A stretch of 64,000 nucleotides of DNA. It comes from Sphingomonas psychrotolerans (GTDB taxonomy: Bacteria; Pseudomonadota; Alphaproteobacteria; Sphingomonadales; Sphingomonadaceae). Under the pieces are notes generated by a model, which made no database searches, was not told the DNA's origin, and was given only the letters and a program-made list of their open reading frames with translations. The stretch is from the NCBI RefSeq assembly GCF_002796605.1, contig NZ_CP024923.1, positions 1,860,001-1,924,000 of the forward strand, written 5' to 3'. Positions 9,909-17,631 of the stretch are shown one piece after another. Every line of letters starts with the position of its first letter. The stretch's first letter is position 1. The position numbers and the translations under genes are program-made.

Positions 9909-10589
9909 TCACGCCGCCCGGCGCCGCTCCTGCAGGATGCGGCCGTCGAGCATCGAGACGATCCGTCCGGCATAATCGGCGTGCGCGGGCGAATGCGTCA
10001 CCATCACGATGGTCGAGCCTTCGCCGTTGAGCGTCTGGAGCATCCGCATCACTTCCTCGCCGTGATGCGTGTCGAGATTGCCGGTAGGCTCGTCGGCGAG
10101 GATCAATTTGGGGTTGGCGACGAGCGCGCGGGCGACCGCGACGCGCTGCTGTTGCCCGCCCGAAAGCTGGCTCGGCCGATGCCGGGCGCGGTGGGCGATG
10201 CCGACCTTGTCCATCACTTCGTCGACGCGGCGCTTGCGCTCGGAAGCGGAGACATTGTGGTACAGCAAGGCCAGCTCGACATTGTCGCGGACGCTCAGCT
10301 CGTCGACCAGGTTGAAGCTCTGGAAGATGAAGCCGATGCTCTCCTTGCGGACATCGGCGAGCTTGCTCTCGGAGAGCCCGGCGACTTCCTTGCCATTGAA
10401 CAAATACGATCCCGAGGACGGGCTATCGAGCATCCCGATCATGTTGAGCAGAGTCGATTTTCCGCAGCCCGAAGGCCCCATGATCGCGACGAACTCGCCT
10501 TCGGCGATGTCGAGATCGATCGCGTCCAGCGCGGTCGTCTGCACCGTGTCGGCACGGTAGACCTTGGAGAGCTCGCGCATCGTCAGCAT
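9909..10589 (-). CDS. ABC transporter ATPase, MacB/LolD family
   Basis: A 226-residue nucleotide-binding protein. Walker A is GPSGCGKST, the Q-loop is [12 protein letters not shown], the signature is LSGGQQQR, Walker B is LILADEPTG and the switch region is MVTHSP. The LolD-type insertion and length fit ATPases that energise FtsX-type permeases. It lies between the adaptor gene (20 bp upstream) and the two permeases, completing a tripartite exporter. The outer-membrane channel is not encoded here and would have to be a TolC-like protein from elsewhere. Confidence 0.95.
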   Translation of the reverse strand: MLTMRELSKVYRADTVQTTALDAIDLDIAEGEFVAIMGPSGCGKSTLLNMIGMLDSPSSGSYLFNGKEVAGLSESKLADVRKESIGFIFQSFNLVDELSVRDNVELALLYHNVSASERKRRVDEVMDKVGIAHRARHRPSQLSGGQQQRVAVARALVANPKLILADEPTGNLDTHHGEEVMRMLQTLNGEGSTIVMVTHSPAHADYAGRIVSMLDGRILQERRRAA

Positions 10590-10609
10590 GAAAATCCCTT
10601 TCGTTGGAA

Positions 10610-11860
10610 TTATTTGGTCAGGTCCAGGCGCGTCTTGTCGGCATAGCCGGTGTAAGGCGAGGTCAGCACCTTCTCGCCGGCTTCGAGCCCCTCGAGCACT
10701 TCGATGAATTCGGAATTGCGGCGGCCGAGGCGGACTTGACGTTTGACTGCGCTGCCGCCGTCCGGGGTGACCACAAAGATCCAGTTGCCGCCGGTCTCGT
10801 TGTAGAAGGCGCCGTTCGGGACGAGCAGAGCCGGCGCCGGATCGCCGAGCGTGAGCCGCGCCTGCATCGTCTGGCCGCGCTGGATGTTCGCGGGCTCGGC
10901 GCCGACGAACTGCAGATCGACCTGGAACTGGCCGTTCTGAACCTGGGGGTAGATTTTGGTGACCTTGGCCGCGTAGCGCTTGCCGCCGAAATCGAGGCCG
11001 GCGCGCTGCTGGAGCTGGACGCGGCCGAGATAGAATTCGTCGACGCCGGCGATCAGCTTGTTGCGCCCCGGGCTGTCGATCTGCCCGACCCGCTCGCCGC
11101 GCTGGAGCGACTGGCCGACCTGGACCGAGAAGCCCGAGAGCTGGCCCGCCACCGGCGCGCGGAGCTGGAGGGCGTCGAGATTGGCGCGAGCGATCGACAG
11201 GCCCGACTGCATTGACTGCGCCGCGGCCTGCTGCTGCGAGAGCTGGCTGGTCTGGAGCCGCGCGTCGGTCGCCTGGCTGCGCCGGAGCGCGGCGAGATTG
11301 CGGGCACGATAGCGATAGTCCGCCTCGGTGTCCGAAAATTGCTTGGCGGTGACGAAGCCCTTGCCCGCCAGTGGCTTCTCGCGCTCGTACTGGCGCCGCG
11401 CCTTGTCGAGCGCGAGATCGGCCTCGAGCACGGCGCGCTCGTTGGCGAGCCGGGTCTGGGCGAGCGCGAGTTCCTGGCTGCGCATGTTGTTGATCTGCTG
11501 CTCGACCTCGGTCTGGCGCGCGAGAGTCGAGAGCTGGAGCTCAGCGTTGGACAGCAAGGCGATCGGCTGGCCCTGCGCCACGGTCGCGCCGTCCTCGACG
11601 AGCATCTTCTCGACCCGGCCGCCTTCGACGGCATCGATGTAGACGGTGAGCAAGGGTGTGACGCGGGCGCGGAGCGGAATGAAATCGTCGAAGGTGCCGC
11701 GCGTCACGGTCGAAATCGTGACTTGATCGGCGCCGACGGTCTGGCTCGAACCCGAGGGCGCGAACCACCAGAACAGCAGGGCTCCGATCAGCGCCACCGC
11801 TCCGCCCAATGCCGCCTTGGCCCTGGTCGACAGCTTTCGCGTCTCGACGACTGCGTCCAT
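10610..11860 (-). CDS. Periplasmic adaptor (HlyD/MacA-like membrane fusion protein)
   Basis: A membrane-anchored adaptor linking the permeases to an outer-membrane channel. It has one helix near the N-terminus (ALGGAVALIGALLFWWF), a biotinyl-lipoyl half (VEKMLVEDGATVAQGQPI), a long alpha-helical hairpin rich in Q, A and R, the second lipoyl half (LRAPVAGQLSGFSVQVGQSL) and a C-terminal beta-barrel. The ATG at 11860 (416 residues) has GGGAG eight bases upstream and lies about 58 nt downstream of the start predicted from the sigma-54 element at 11929-11944. In-frame ATGs at 11923 and 11917 lie before or at that start, so they are less likely. Confidence 0.88.
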   Translation of the reverse strand: MDAVVETRKLSTRAKAALGGAVALIGALLFWWFAPSGSSQTVGADQVTISTVTRGTFDDFIPLRARVTPLLTVYIDAVEGGRVEKMLVEDGATVAQGQPIALLSNAELQLSTLARQTEVEQQINNMRSQELALAQTRLANERAVLEADLALDKARRQYEREKPLAGKGFVTAKQFSDTEADYRYRARNLAALRRSQATDARLQTSQLSQQQAAAQSMQSGLSIARANLDALQLRAPVAGQLSGFSVQVGQSLQRGERVGQIDSPGRNKLIAGVDEFYLGRVQLQQRAGLDFGGKRYAAKVTKIYPQVQNGQFQVDLQFVGAEPANIQRGQTMQARLTLGDPAPALLVPNGAFYNETGGNWIFVVTPDGGSAVKRQVRLGRRNSEFIEVLEGLEAGEKVLTSPYTGYADKTRLDLTK

Positions 11861-11928
11861 CCCGCTCCCGGTGACGGGGCGGTCGCCCCCATTCTTCTGC
11901 ATCCGAACCACGTCCATGGCCATGACTT

Positions 11929-11944
11929 AGCAACGCCCGTGCCA
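11929..11944 (-). promoter_or_regulatory. Sigma-54 (-24/-12) promoter of the exporter operon
   Basis: The minus strand reads TGGCACGGGCGTTGCT, with GG and GC separated by exactly 10 bases, a full match to the RpoN consensus. Transcription would begin near 11918, leaving a 5' leader to the adaptor ATG at 11860. The divergent gene encodes an NtrC-family activator. Confidence 0.85.
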
Positions 11945-11975
11945 GGCACAGCCCGGAGACGCGGCGCGAGACTGA

Positions 11976-12203
11976 TCACAGGACCGAACCTGCACAAGCG
12001 TTCGGATTCGGACAGGCGTGTCCGGAATCGAACGCTATCCGCACCGACGCGGAGCCGAGCCGAAGCATCGCGTGGCCACCTTGGGCGCGTATCGCGACGT
12101 CGAGCGTCGCCTGCGGCTTTCCGCCGAACACGAGTATCGCGGCGGCGAGTGCCGCCAGCAGCACTGCATTTCGCGCCAACTTTCCGCGTTGGTTCCCGGA
12201 CAT
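11976..12203 (-). CDS. Small membrane-anchored or exported protein (75 aa), unknown function
   Basis: The product has a short basic start (MSGNQRGKLAR), one hydrophobic helix (about residues 12-28) and a roughly 47-residue exported tail with two cysteines near the end (HACPNPNACAG). Most codons end in G or C, as in real genes here. The ATG at 12203 is preferred over 12236 because a sigma-54 element at 12238-12253 would start transcription near 12227, and GGTGGGAT precedes it. It lies between the exporter and its regulator genes, so it may be a co-induced accessory or sensor peptide. No homologue recognised. Confidence 0.5.
   Translation of the reverse strand: MSGNQRGKLARNAVLLAALAAAILVFGGKPQATLDVAIRAQGGHAMLRLGSASVRIAFDSGHACPNPNACAGSVL
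11998..12035. repeat. Long inverted repeat, candidate enhancer site for the NtrC-type regulator
   Basis: Arms GCGTTCGGATTCGGACA and TGTCCGGAATCGAACGC flank a 4-bp centre. They pair almost completely if one base is slipped. The centre lies about 98 bp upstream of the predicted exporter transcription start, the normal distance for a sigma-54 activator site. It overlaps the 3' coding end of the small gene. Confidence 0.5.
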
Positions 12204-12237
12204 GCGTGATCCCACCTTACCCTGTTGGCCAACCATG

Positions 12238-12253
12238 AGCAGGAGCCGTGCCA
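12238..12253 (-). promoter_or_regulatory. Sigma-54 type promoter of the 75-aa gene
   Basis: The minus strand reads TGGCACGGCTCCTGCT. GG and GC are 10 bases apart, and only the first T of the TTGC box differs. The predicted start near 12227 is 24 nt before the ATG at 12203. Confidence 0.65.
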
Positions 12254-12285
12254 GTTTCTCTCTTGGGAGCGCCCACGCGAAAGCC

Positions 12286-12302
12286 TGGCACGTATTTTGA
12301 TT
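12286..12302 (+). promoter_or_regulatory. Sigma-54-like promoter of the regulator/kinase pair
   Basis: TGGCACGTATTTTGATT has a perfect -24 box and correct 10-base spacing, but GA replaces the -12 GC. This would be a weaker promoter. The predicted start near 12312 precedes the ATG at 12340. It suggests autoregulation of the activator. Confidence 0.5.
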
Positions 12303-12339
12303 GTCCGAATTCGCACAGCCGCTGTACGGGAGCGAACGG

Positions 12340-13734
12340 ATGGGGAGCGGGCCGGAATTCGACTATTGCGTCGTGATCGACGATGACGACGACATATTGA
12401 TGGCGTCGCGGCTGTTGCTGCGCCGGTTGTTCACCGACGTGGCCACGGTGCGCAGCCCCGACGAGGCGCTGCCGCTCGTCGAGGCGCGTACGCCCGATGT
12501 CGTCCTGCTCGACGCCAATTTCGCGCGCGGCGCGACCGACGCGGCCGAGGGGCTCGCCTGGCTCGAGAAACTGCTTGGCGTGGATCCCGAGATGGTCGTG
12601 GTGATGATCACCGCGCATGCCGGGGTCCAGGTCGCGGTGGCGGCGATGAAGCGCGGCGCCACCGATTTCGTCTCCAAGCCGTGGTCGAACGACAAGTTGC
12701 TCGCGACGGTGCGCACCGCTGCGTCGCTGCGCCGCTCGCGCAACGCAGTGGCGGTCAAGGGCACCGCCCCGGTTTCAGCCGCGTCGGTCGCCGCCGGCAC
12801 GGCACTGCTCGGCCATTCGCCGGCGATGGCGCGGGTTCACTCACTGATCAGCCGCGCCGCGCCGACCGAGGCCAACGTGCTCGTCCTGGGCGAGAACGGC
12901 ACCGGCAAGGAACTGGTGGCGCGCGAATTGCACCGCCAGTCGCTGCGCGCCGATCAGGTGATGCTCACCGTCGATCTCGGCGCGGTGTCCGAAGACCTGA
13001 TCGATTCCGAGCTGTTCGGGCATGTGAAGGGCGCCTTCACCGATGCGCGCACCGATCGCGTCGGCCGCATCCAGGCTGCGGACGGCGGGACCCTGTTCCT
13101 CGACGAGATCGGCAATCTGCCATTGCGGCTCCAGCCGAAACTGCTGACCGTGCTCGAGCAGCGCCAGGTCACGCCGGTCGGCGCCAACAAGCCGGTGCCG
13201 GTCAACATCCGGGTCATCGCGGCCACCAATCTCCCTCCCGAGAAATTGCGCGACGAGAATCACTTCCGGCAGGATCTGCTGTTCCGGCTCAACACCGTCG
13301 AGATCGACTTGCCACCGCTGCGCGAACGGCTCGAGGACGTGCCCGAGCTGATCGAGCATTATCTCGACCATTATGCCAAACGTTATGGGCGTCCGCATCC
13401 CCAGCTCAGCGCCGCGGCACGTGCCGGGCTGCTCGGCCATGACTGGCCCGGCAATGTCCGCGCGCTCCGCCATGCGCTCGAACGCGCGGTGATCCTCGCC
13501 CGCGACGTGCCGCTCGAGCCCGAGGATTTCGCGCTCGTCTCCAGCGCCCCGCGGATCGCGCCCTCCGCGGTGGTGGCGCCGCGCCCGCCCGACGATCTCA
13601 ACCTCGAACGAGTCGAAAGACGGCTGGTCGAGGAGGCACTCAGGAAGCACGGCTACAATATCTCGCTTGCCGCGCACGAGCTCGGGTTGTCGCGTGCCGC
13701 GCTGTATCGGCGCATGGAGAAGCATGGGCTTTGA
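12340..13734 (+). CDS. NtrC-family sigma-54-dependent response regulator
   Basis: A 464-residue activator with a receiver domain (acidic pocket DDDDD at about 14-18, phospho-acceptor Asp58), an AAA+ domain (Walker A GENGTGKE, Walker B TLFLDEIG, sigma-54 contact loop GAFTDA in place of the usual GAFTGA) and a Fis-type helix-turn-helix (NISLAAHELGLSRAALYRRM). The ATG at 12340 has CGGGAG upstream and fits the sigma-54-like promoter. A TTG at 12301 would lie inside that promoter. It overlaps the kinase start by 11 bases. The likely targets are the three sigma-54 promoters on its 5' side. Confidence 0.93.
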   Translation: MGSGPEFDYCVVIDDDDDILMASRLLLRRLFTDVATVRSPDEALPLVEARTPDVVLLDANFARGATDAAEGLAWLEKLLGVDPEMVVVMITAHAGVQVAVAAMKRGATDFVSKPWSNDKLLATVRTAASLRRSRNAVAVKGTAPVSAASVAAGTALLGHSPAMARVHSLISRAAPTEANVLVLGENGTGKELVARELHRQSLRADQVMLTVDLGAVSEDLIDSELFGHVKGAFTDARTDRVGRIQAADGGTLFLDEIGNLPLRLQPKLLTVLEQRQVTPVGANKPVPVNIRVIAATNLPPEKLRDENHFRQDLLFRLNTVEIDLPPLRERLEDVPELIEHYLDHYAKRYGRPHPQLSAAARAGLLGHDWPGNVRALRHALERAVILARDVPLEPEDFALVSSAPRIAPSAVVAPRPPDDLNLERVERRLVEEALRKHGYNISLAAHELGLSRAALYRRMEKHGL

Positions 13735-15046
13735 TCAACGCTTCACGATCGGGCTGATCGCCTGGATCGTCGCTTTGGTCGCGGTGCTGCTGGCGTGCAT
13801 CGCCGCCTTCGCGACGCCAGGACTCGGCGCGGCGCGGATCGTCGCGCTCGCCATCGTCGCCGCCACCTTCGCGGGCCTGTGGCGCCACATCACGCGTACC
13901 AACCGCACCGTCGCGCGCTTTCTGGAAGCGCTCAAATTCGGCGATACGGCGTTCCAGTTCGATGCGAAGGGCGGTGCCGGCTTCGACGAATTGGGCGGCG
14001 CGCTCAACGAGGTGCTCGCCCGTTTTCGTGCCGACCAGGACCGCATCGCCGGAGAATTGCGCTACCTCGACGCGCTCGTCGACGACATGCCTGTCGCGGT
14101 GCTCACCGTCGACGCCGCCGGCCATGTCACGCTCGCCAACAAGGCAGCGCGGCGCCTCTTCACCAGCGAGCATGGAAAGTTACCCGAAGATTTCGCCGTT
14201 TACGGAGCGACCTTCGCGCGCCGTCTCGCGAACGACTCGCAACAAGAAGAGCTATTGATACTCACTATCGCCGGGCGCCCGCAGCGAATGCTGGTGCGCA
14301 CCGCCACGCTGGAACGGCTCGGCCAGCGCACCCGCGCGATCAGCGTCCAGCCGATTCAGGGGACGCTCGACGCAGTCGAGATGGCAGCGCAGACTGATCT
14401 GGTTCGAGTGCTCACGCACGAGATTCTCAATTCGCTGACCCCGGTGACCTCACTCGCGGCAACCGCCGCCGACCTGCTGGGCGATCCGGATCTCTCCGCC
14501 GATCCGCGCGTCGGCGATGCGCGGGTGGCGGTCGAGACGCTCGCCCGCCGCGCGCAGGGGCTGAGCAACTTCATCGAAGCCTATCGGGCGGTGGCGCAAA
14601 CGCCCCAGATCAAGCGCCAGGGCTTCGCCGCGTGTCCGTGGATTGACGAACTCGCGCGCATCTTCGCGACCAAAGCATTCGAGGTGCCGCTCAGGGTAGC
14701 GATCATCCCCGAGACGCTGGCGCTCGATGCCGATCCGGACCTGCTTGCACAAGTGGTGATCAACCTGATGCAGAACGCCGCGCAGGCAATGCAGGCCACT
14801 GAACAACCGCAACTCACGCTGCGCCTGACCGGCGACAGGCATTCGGTAGCGATCGAAATCGAGGATAATGGTCCGGGCGTGCCGGAGGGCTTGCGCCAGG
14901 ACGTGTTCCTGCCTTTCTTCACAACCCGCGCCACCGGGACCGGCGTCGGGCTGAACCTCGCCCGCCAGATCGTCATCGCGCATGGCGGAACCATCGACGT
15001 GACCGACGCGCCCGACGGCGGCGCACTGTTCCGGATCGTATTGTAA
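13724..15046 (+). CDS. Membrane sensor histidine kinase, NtrY/PrsK-like
   Basis: A 440-residue kinase with two N-terminal helices (about 11-30 and 37-53), a HAMP-like linker, a PAS-like region (about 115-210), a phospho-acceptor segment LTHEILNSLTPV with His232, and an HATPase domain with N-box NLMQNAAQA and G-boxes DNGPGVP and GTGVGLNLA. The ATG at 13724 overlaps the regulator gene, so the pair is co-translated. There is almost no periplasmic loop between the helices, which points to sensing in the membrane or cytoplasm, for example a signal from the exporter. Confidence 0.92.
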   Translation: MGFDQRFTIGLIAWIVALVAVLLACIAAFATPGLGAARIVALAIVAATFAGLWRHITRTNRTVARFLEALKFGDTAFQFDAKGGAGFDELGGALNEVLARFRADQDRIAGELRYLDALVDDMPVAVLTVDAAGHVTLANKAARRLFTSEHGKLPEDFAVYGATFARRLANDSQQEELLILTIAGRPQRMLVRTATLERLGQRTRAISVQPIQGTLDAVEMAAQTDLVRVLTHEILNSLTPVTSLAATAADLLGDPDLSADPRVGDARVAVETLARRAQGLSNFIEAYRAVAQTPQIKRQGFAACPWIDELARIFATKAFEVPLRVAIIPETLALDADPDLLAQVVINLMQNAAQAMQATEQPQLTLRLTGDRHSVAIEIEDNGPGVPEGLRQDVFLPFFTTRATGTGVGLNLARQIVIAHGGTIDVTDAPDGGALFRIVL

Positions 15047-15063
15047 GGCCGGCCGCTCTTATC

Positions 15064-15144
15064 CGTCATCCCGGCGAACGCCGGGACCTCAGCGATGGTG
15101 CGGGACAAGAGCCGCACGAGATCCCGGCTTTCACCGGAATGACG
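15064..15144. repeat. REP-like inverted repeat between convergent genes
   Basis: A 27-nt arm beginning CGTCATCCCGGCGAACGCCG is mirrored at 15118-15144 with four mismatches. Each arm can also fold on itself. GTCATCCCGGCGAAAGCCGG-type sequences are familiar interspersed repeats in sphingomonads (from memory). Its place between two convergent genes suits a bidirectional terminator or mRNA-end stabiliser. Confidence 0.75.
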
Positions 15145-15153
15145 ACGACGGGG

Positions 15154-16032
15154 TCAGCTCTTCCCCGCAGGCAATGCCGGCGCTCCCGGCGGCACCGCGG
15201 CGTTGCGCCAGCGCTCGACGGGCACGACCTCGACTGCGCCGTCAGGCATGTGACGGCGCTGGATCAGCGTAGCGGCCTGCTGGCTGGTTCCGCCGATGGT
15301 GGCGCGGGTACGCACCCAGAAGGTATTCGAGCGGAACGACGTGCCCCAGGGGAGCGAAACATTCTGGTCGGTCAGATCCTTCGCGGTAAGGAACCCTTGC
15401 CGGTCGCGGATTGCCACCAGCCGCTGCGCGACCACGGGATCGCGGAACAGCAGGGCCAACATCTCCTGATCGGCGGCGTTGAGGTTGAGCGTGGTCGTAC
15501 CGGGCAGCGCCGTCACCAGCCGCTCGAGCCGATCCGCGATCTTGGGCTCCATTCCCGCCATCCGCAACGGCCGCAAGTCGGTGACAGGGCCGCGCAACCG
15601 GACATATTCCACCGCGGCGACGATCTGGTCCGCAGTCAGCCCCACTTCGTTGCCGATCGTCTGGAACAGGATCGTCGAGGCGACCGCGCCGGTGCGCACC
15701 GAGTTGATGTTGAAGCGTCCCTCGGCATCGGCGATTGCGAGATCGAAGCGACCGCCCTCGATGGGCGCGCCGCTCTCCGACAGCCTCGCCCACGGCTCGC
15801 CGAGATGATCGACTTCGGGCGATTGCTCGCCGTCGCGGCGCAGCGCGACCAGCGCCGAAAGCTCCCCGCCGCGCACGATCGCGAGCGCCCGTGCCGCCTC
15901 GCGGGTGCGCAGCCCGCGATCGAGCGCCAGCTCCTCGCGATTGATCATCAGCAGCACGAGCCCGGCCGCGATCGCGACGAACATCAGCACGTTGACGAGG
16001 ATCATGCCCTCTTCGCCTTGGCGGCGCGTCAT
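15154..16032 (-). CDS. gspK: T2SS minor pseudopilin GspK
   Basis: A 292-residue pseudopilin with the leader MTRRQGEEG cleaved before MILVNVLMFVAIAAG. It lacks the usual Glu at +5 (Asn instead), as GspK proteins do. The large globular domain includes the GspK helix-hairpin region (LNLNAADQEMLALLFRD), which inserts within the pseudopilin fold. GspK caps the pseudopilus tip with GspI and GspJ. Its start overlaps the gspJ stop by four bases. Confidence 0.92.
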   Translation of the reverse strand: MTRRQGEEGMILVNVLMFVAIAAGLVLLMINREELALDRGLRTREAARALAIVRGGELSALVALRRDGEQSPEVDHLGEPWARLSESGAPIEGGRFDLAIADAEGRFNINSVRTGAVASTILFQTIGNEVGLTADQIVAAVEYVRLRGPVTDLRPLRMAGMEPKIADRLERLVTALPGTTTLNLNAADQEMLALLFRDPVVAQRLVAIRDRQGFLTAKDLTDQNVSLPWGTSFRSNTFWVRTRATIGGTSQQAATLIQRRHMPDGAVEVVPVERWRNAAVPPGAPALPAGKS

Positions 16033-16577
16033 TGCTTCGGCTCCTCGGGCCGCACCGGCAAGGCGATCACCCGACGCAGCGATCCCATGGTGCCGCCCGG
16101 CCCCGCCACCTGCATCTCGAGCGCCACTGCGCGCGGCCAGCGGTCCTTGCCGGCTTCGTCGATCGGCCAGCGATCAACCCACGCCCCATCCCAAAAGCGC
16201 CAGCGCGCATTCGCCACCCCGGCCAGCACGAGCTGGGGTACAGGCCCGACCGTGCGGACCAGCGCGCCGCCGGCCACGCCGTAGCGCAACGGCACCGCCG
16301 CGCCGCCCATGCCGGGTGCCGCGCGGGTGAAGGAGAGATTGGCGCCGCCGCCAGAGAGGCTGCCGTCCGCGATCTGCTCGACGTCGCTCGACACGACGAA
16401 CATCGTCCGCTGCAAATCGGCGAGCCGGTCGAGCCGTTTTTCGGTGCGCCCCTGGACGTTGATGATGCCTTCGACCAAAGCTAGCCCCGCCACTGCGATC
16501 AGTGCGAACAGCCCAAGCGAGATCATCAGCTCGATCAGCGTGAAGCCGGCCTCGCCGGCTTCGGGGCGCCTGCTCAC
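16029..16577 (-). CDS. gspJ: T2SS minor pseudopilin GspJ
   Basis: A 182-residue pseudopilin with cleavage site GEAG before FTLIELMISLGLFALIAVAG, including the conserved Glu at +5. The GspJ family region around VQGRTEKRLDRLADLQRTMFVVSSDVEQI follows. It assembles with GspI and GspK at the pseudopilus tip. Its ATG overlaps the stop of the preceding binding-protein gene, so the three genes form one tightly coupled unit. Confidence 0.93.
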   Translation of the reverse strand: MSRRPEAGEAGFTLIELMISLGLFALIAVAGLALVEGIINVQGRTEKRLDRLADLQRTMFVVSSDVEQIADGSLSGGGANLSFTRAAPGMGGAAVPLRYGVAGGALVRTVGPVPQLVLAGVANARWRFWDGAWVDRWPIDEAGKDRWPRAVALEMQVAGPGGTMGSLRRVIALPVRPEEPKQ

Positions 16578-17617
16578 GATCCCGAGCTCACCGCCACCGG
16601 TTCATAGCCGTGCGGCCGGGCCACGAGGATCGCGAAGTCGCGCGCGACCGAACCATCGGTGCGGAAGCGCACCGGTCCGGTCACGCAACGGAAGCCCTTG
16701 CCGTCGAGCAGGCCCTCGGCATTGAGCGTGTTGGCATTGCGCAGCGCGTTGGCGATTCCTGCCGCGTCATAAGCGAGCGCCGTGATCGTCCCCGCATCGC
16801 CGCCGTTGCGCGCAGCGAATTCGCTCGCGAAGGTGCCGAACGCGGCGGGATCCGGGCTGGCGATCCACGCCCCGTCGAGCGCCTCGAGCGCCTGCGGGCG
16901 ATTGTCGATGCCCTGCAACGTGCCGAGCAGCTGGATGCCGCTGTCCTTGAGGTTGCGCGCCGCGGCCAGCACTGCCTCGCCGCTGCCGGGCAACAACACG
17001 CCATCGGGCGCGTCGCCGGCAGCAGGCAGCGGCTGCCCCGCTTTGACTTCGAGCACGCGCACCTGCACGCCGATTTCGCTCTCCAGCTGGCCCGCCGCCA
17101 GCGCCGCCGCGGCGCTCCAAGGGCTGCCATCGTCGATCACTGCGACGCTCTTCACGCCACGCGAGCGGGCATAGCGCAGGACCGCGCTGGTAACTTGCCG
17201 TGCGGTGATCCCGAAGATCCAGGTGCCCGGCGCGCGCAGCACGGCATCGTTGCTGAAGGCGATGATCGGCACCCGGCCCGCGACGCTGCTGCTCACCGCC
17301 GGCACTTCCTCGGCCGAGAGCGGCCCGAGGATCAGGGCGGGCTTGCGGCGCAGTGCCTGCCCCGCCGCGGCCGCGGCGCCGGCTGCCGTTCCGCCGGTGT
17401 CGAAGCTCAGCACAAATTGGCTGTTTTCAGCGAGCAACGCCGCTTGCCGCATGCTAAGCCCCAGCCGCGCTCGCGGTCCGGTGAGCGGCACCAGCAGGGC
17501 GATCGGGCGCTTGTCCTTCTTCCCGGCTGTTGCGAATGCATGCGAGGGAAGCACGACCGATGCCGCTGACGCGACCAGGCCTGATTGCAGCAAGCGCAGC
17601 AGGGACCGCCGGTCCAT
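16574..17617 (-). CDS. Exported periplasmic-binding-type protein (PBP-activator/Leu-Ile-Val family)
   Basis: A 347-residue protein with the signal peptide MDRRSLLRLLQSGLVASAAS ending AFA, with a twin-arginine-like DRRSLL start. The two-lobed type 1 periplasmic-binding fold follows: IALLVPLTGPRARLG near the N-terminus, ALILGPLSAEEVPAVS, then lobes with LLGTLQGID. Such proteins are annotated as penicillin-binding protein activators or branched-chain amino acid receptors. The ATG at 17617 has GGAG upstream; a GTG at 17647 is possible. It is co-transcribed with gspJ and gspK, so a role in T2SS assembly through peptidoglycan is inferred, not shown. Confidence 0.8.
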   Translation of the reverse strand: MDRRSLLRLLQSGLVASAASVVLPSHAFATAGKKDKRPIALLVPLTGPRARLGLSMRQAALLAENSQFVLSFDTGGTAAGAAAAAGQALRRKPALILGPLSAEEVPAVSSSVAGRVPIIAFSNDAVLRAPGTWIFGITARQVTSAVLRYARSRGVKSVAVIDDGSPWSAAAALAAGQLESEIGVQVRVLEVKAGQPLPAAGDAPDGVLLPGSGEAVLAAARNLKDSGIQLLGTLQGIDNRPQALEALDGAWIASPDPAAFGTFASEFAARNGGDAGTITALAYDAAGIANALRNANTLNAEGLLDGKGFRCVTGPVRFRTDGSVARDFAILVARPHGYEPVAVSSGS

Positions 17618-17631
17618 TGCCGACTCCGGAT

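Noticed and set aside
6237..9975. Two 411-437 aa plus-strand frames opposite the permeases
   Set aside because: Same reason; their sequences are composition artefacts and the minus strand carries clear FtsX motifs.
11861..11923. Longer adaptor start at ATG 11923 or 11917
   Set aside because: The predicted sigma-54 transcript starts near 11918, and the ATG at 11860 has a better ribosome-binding site.
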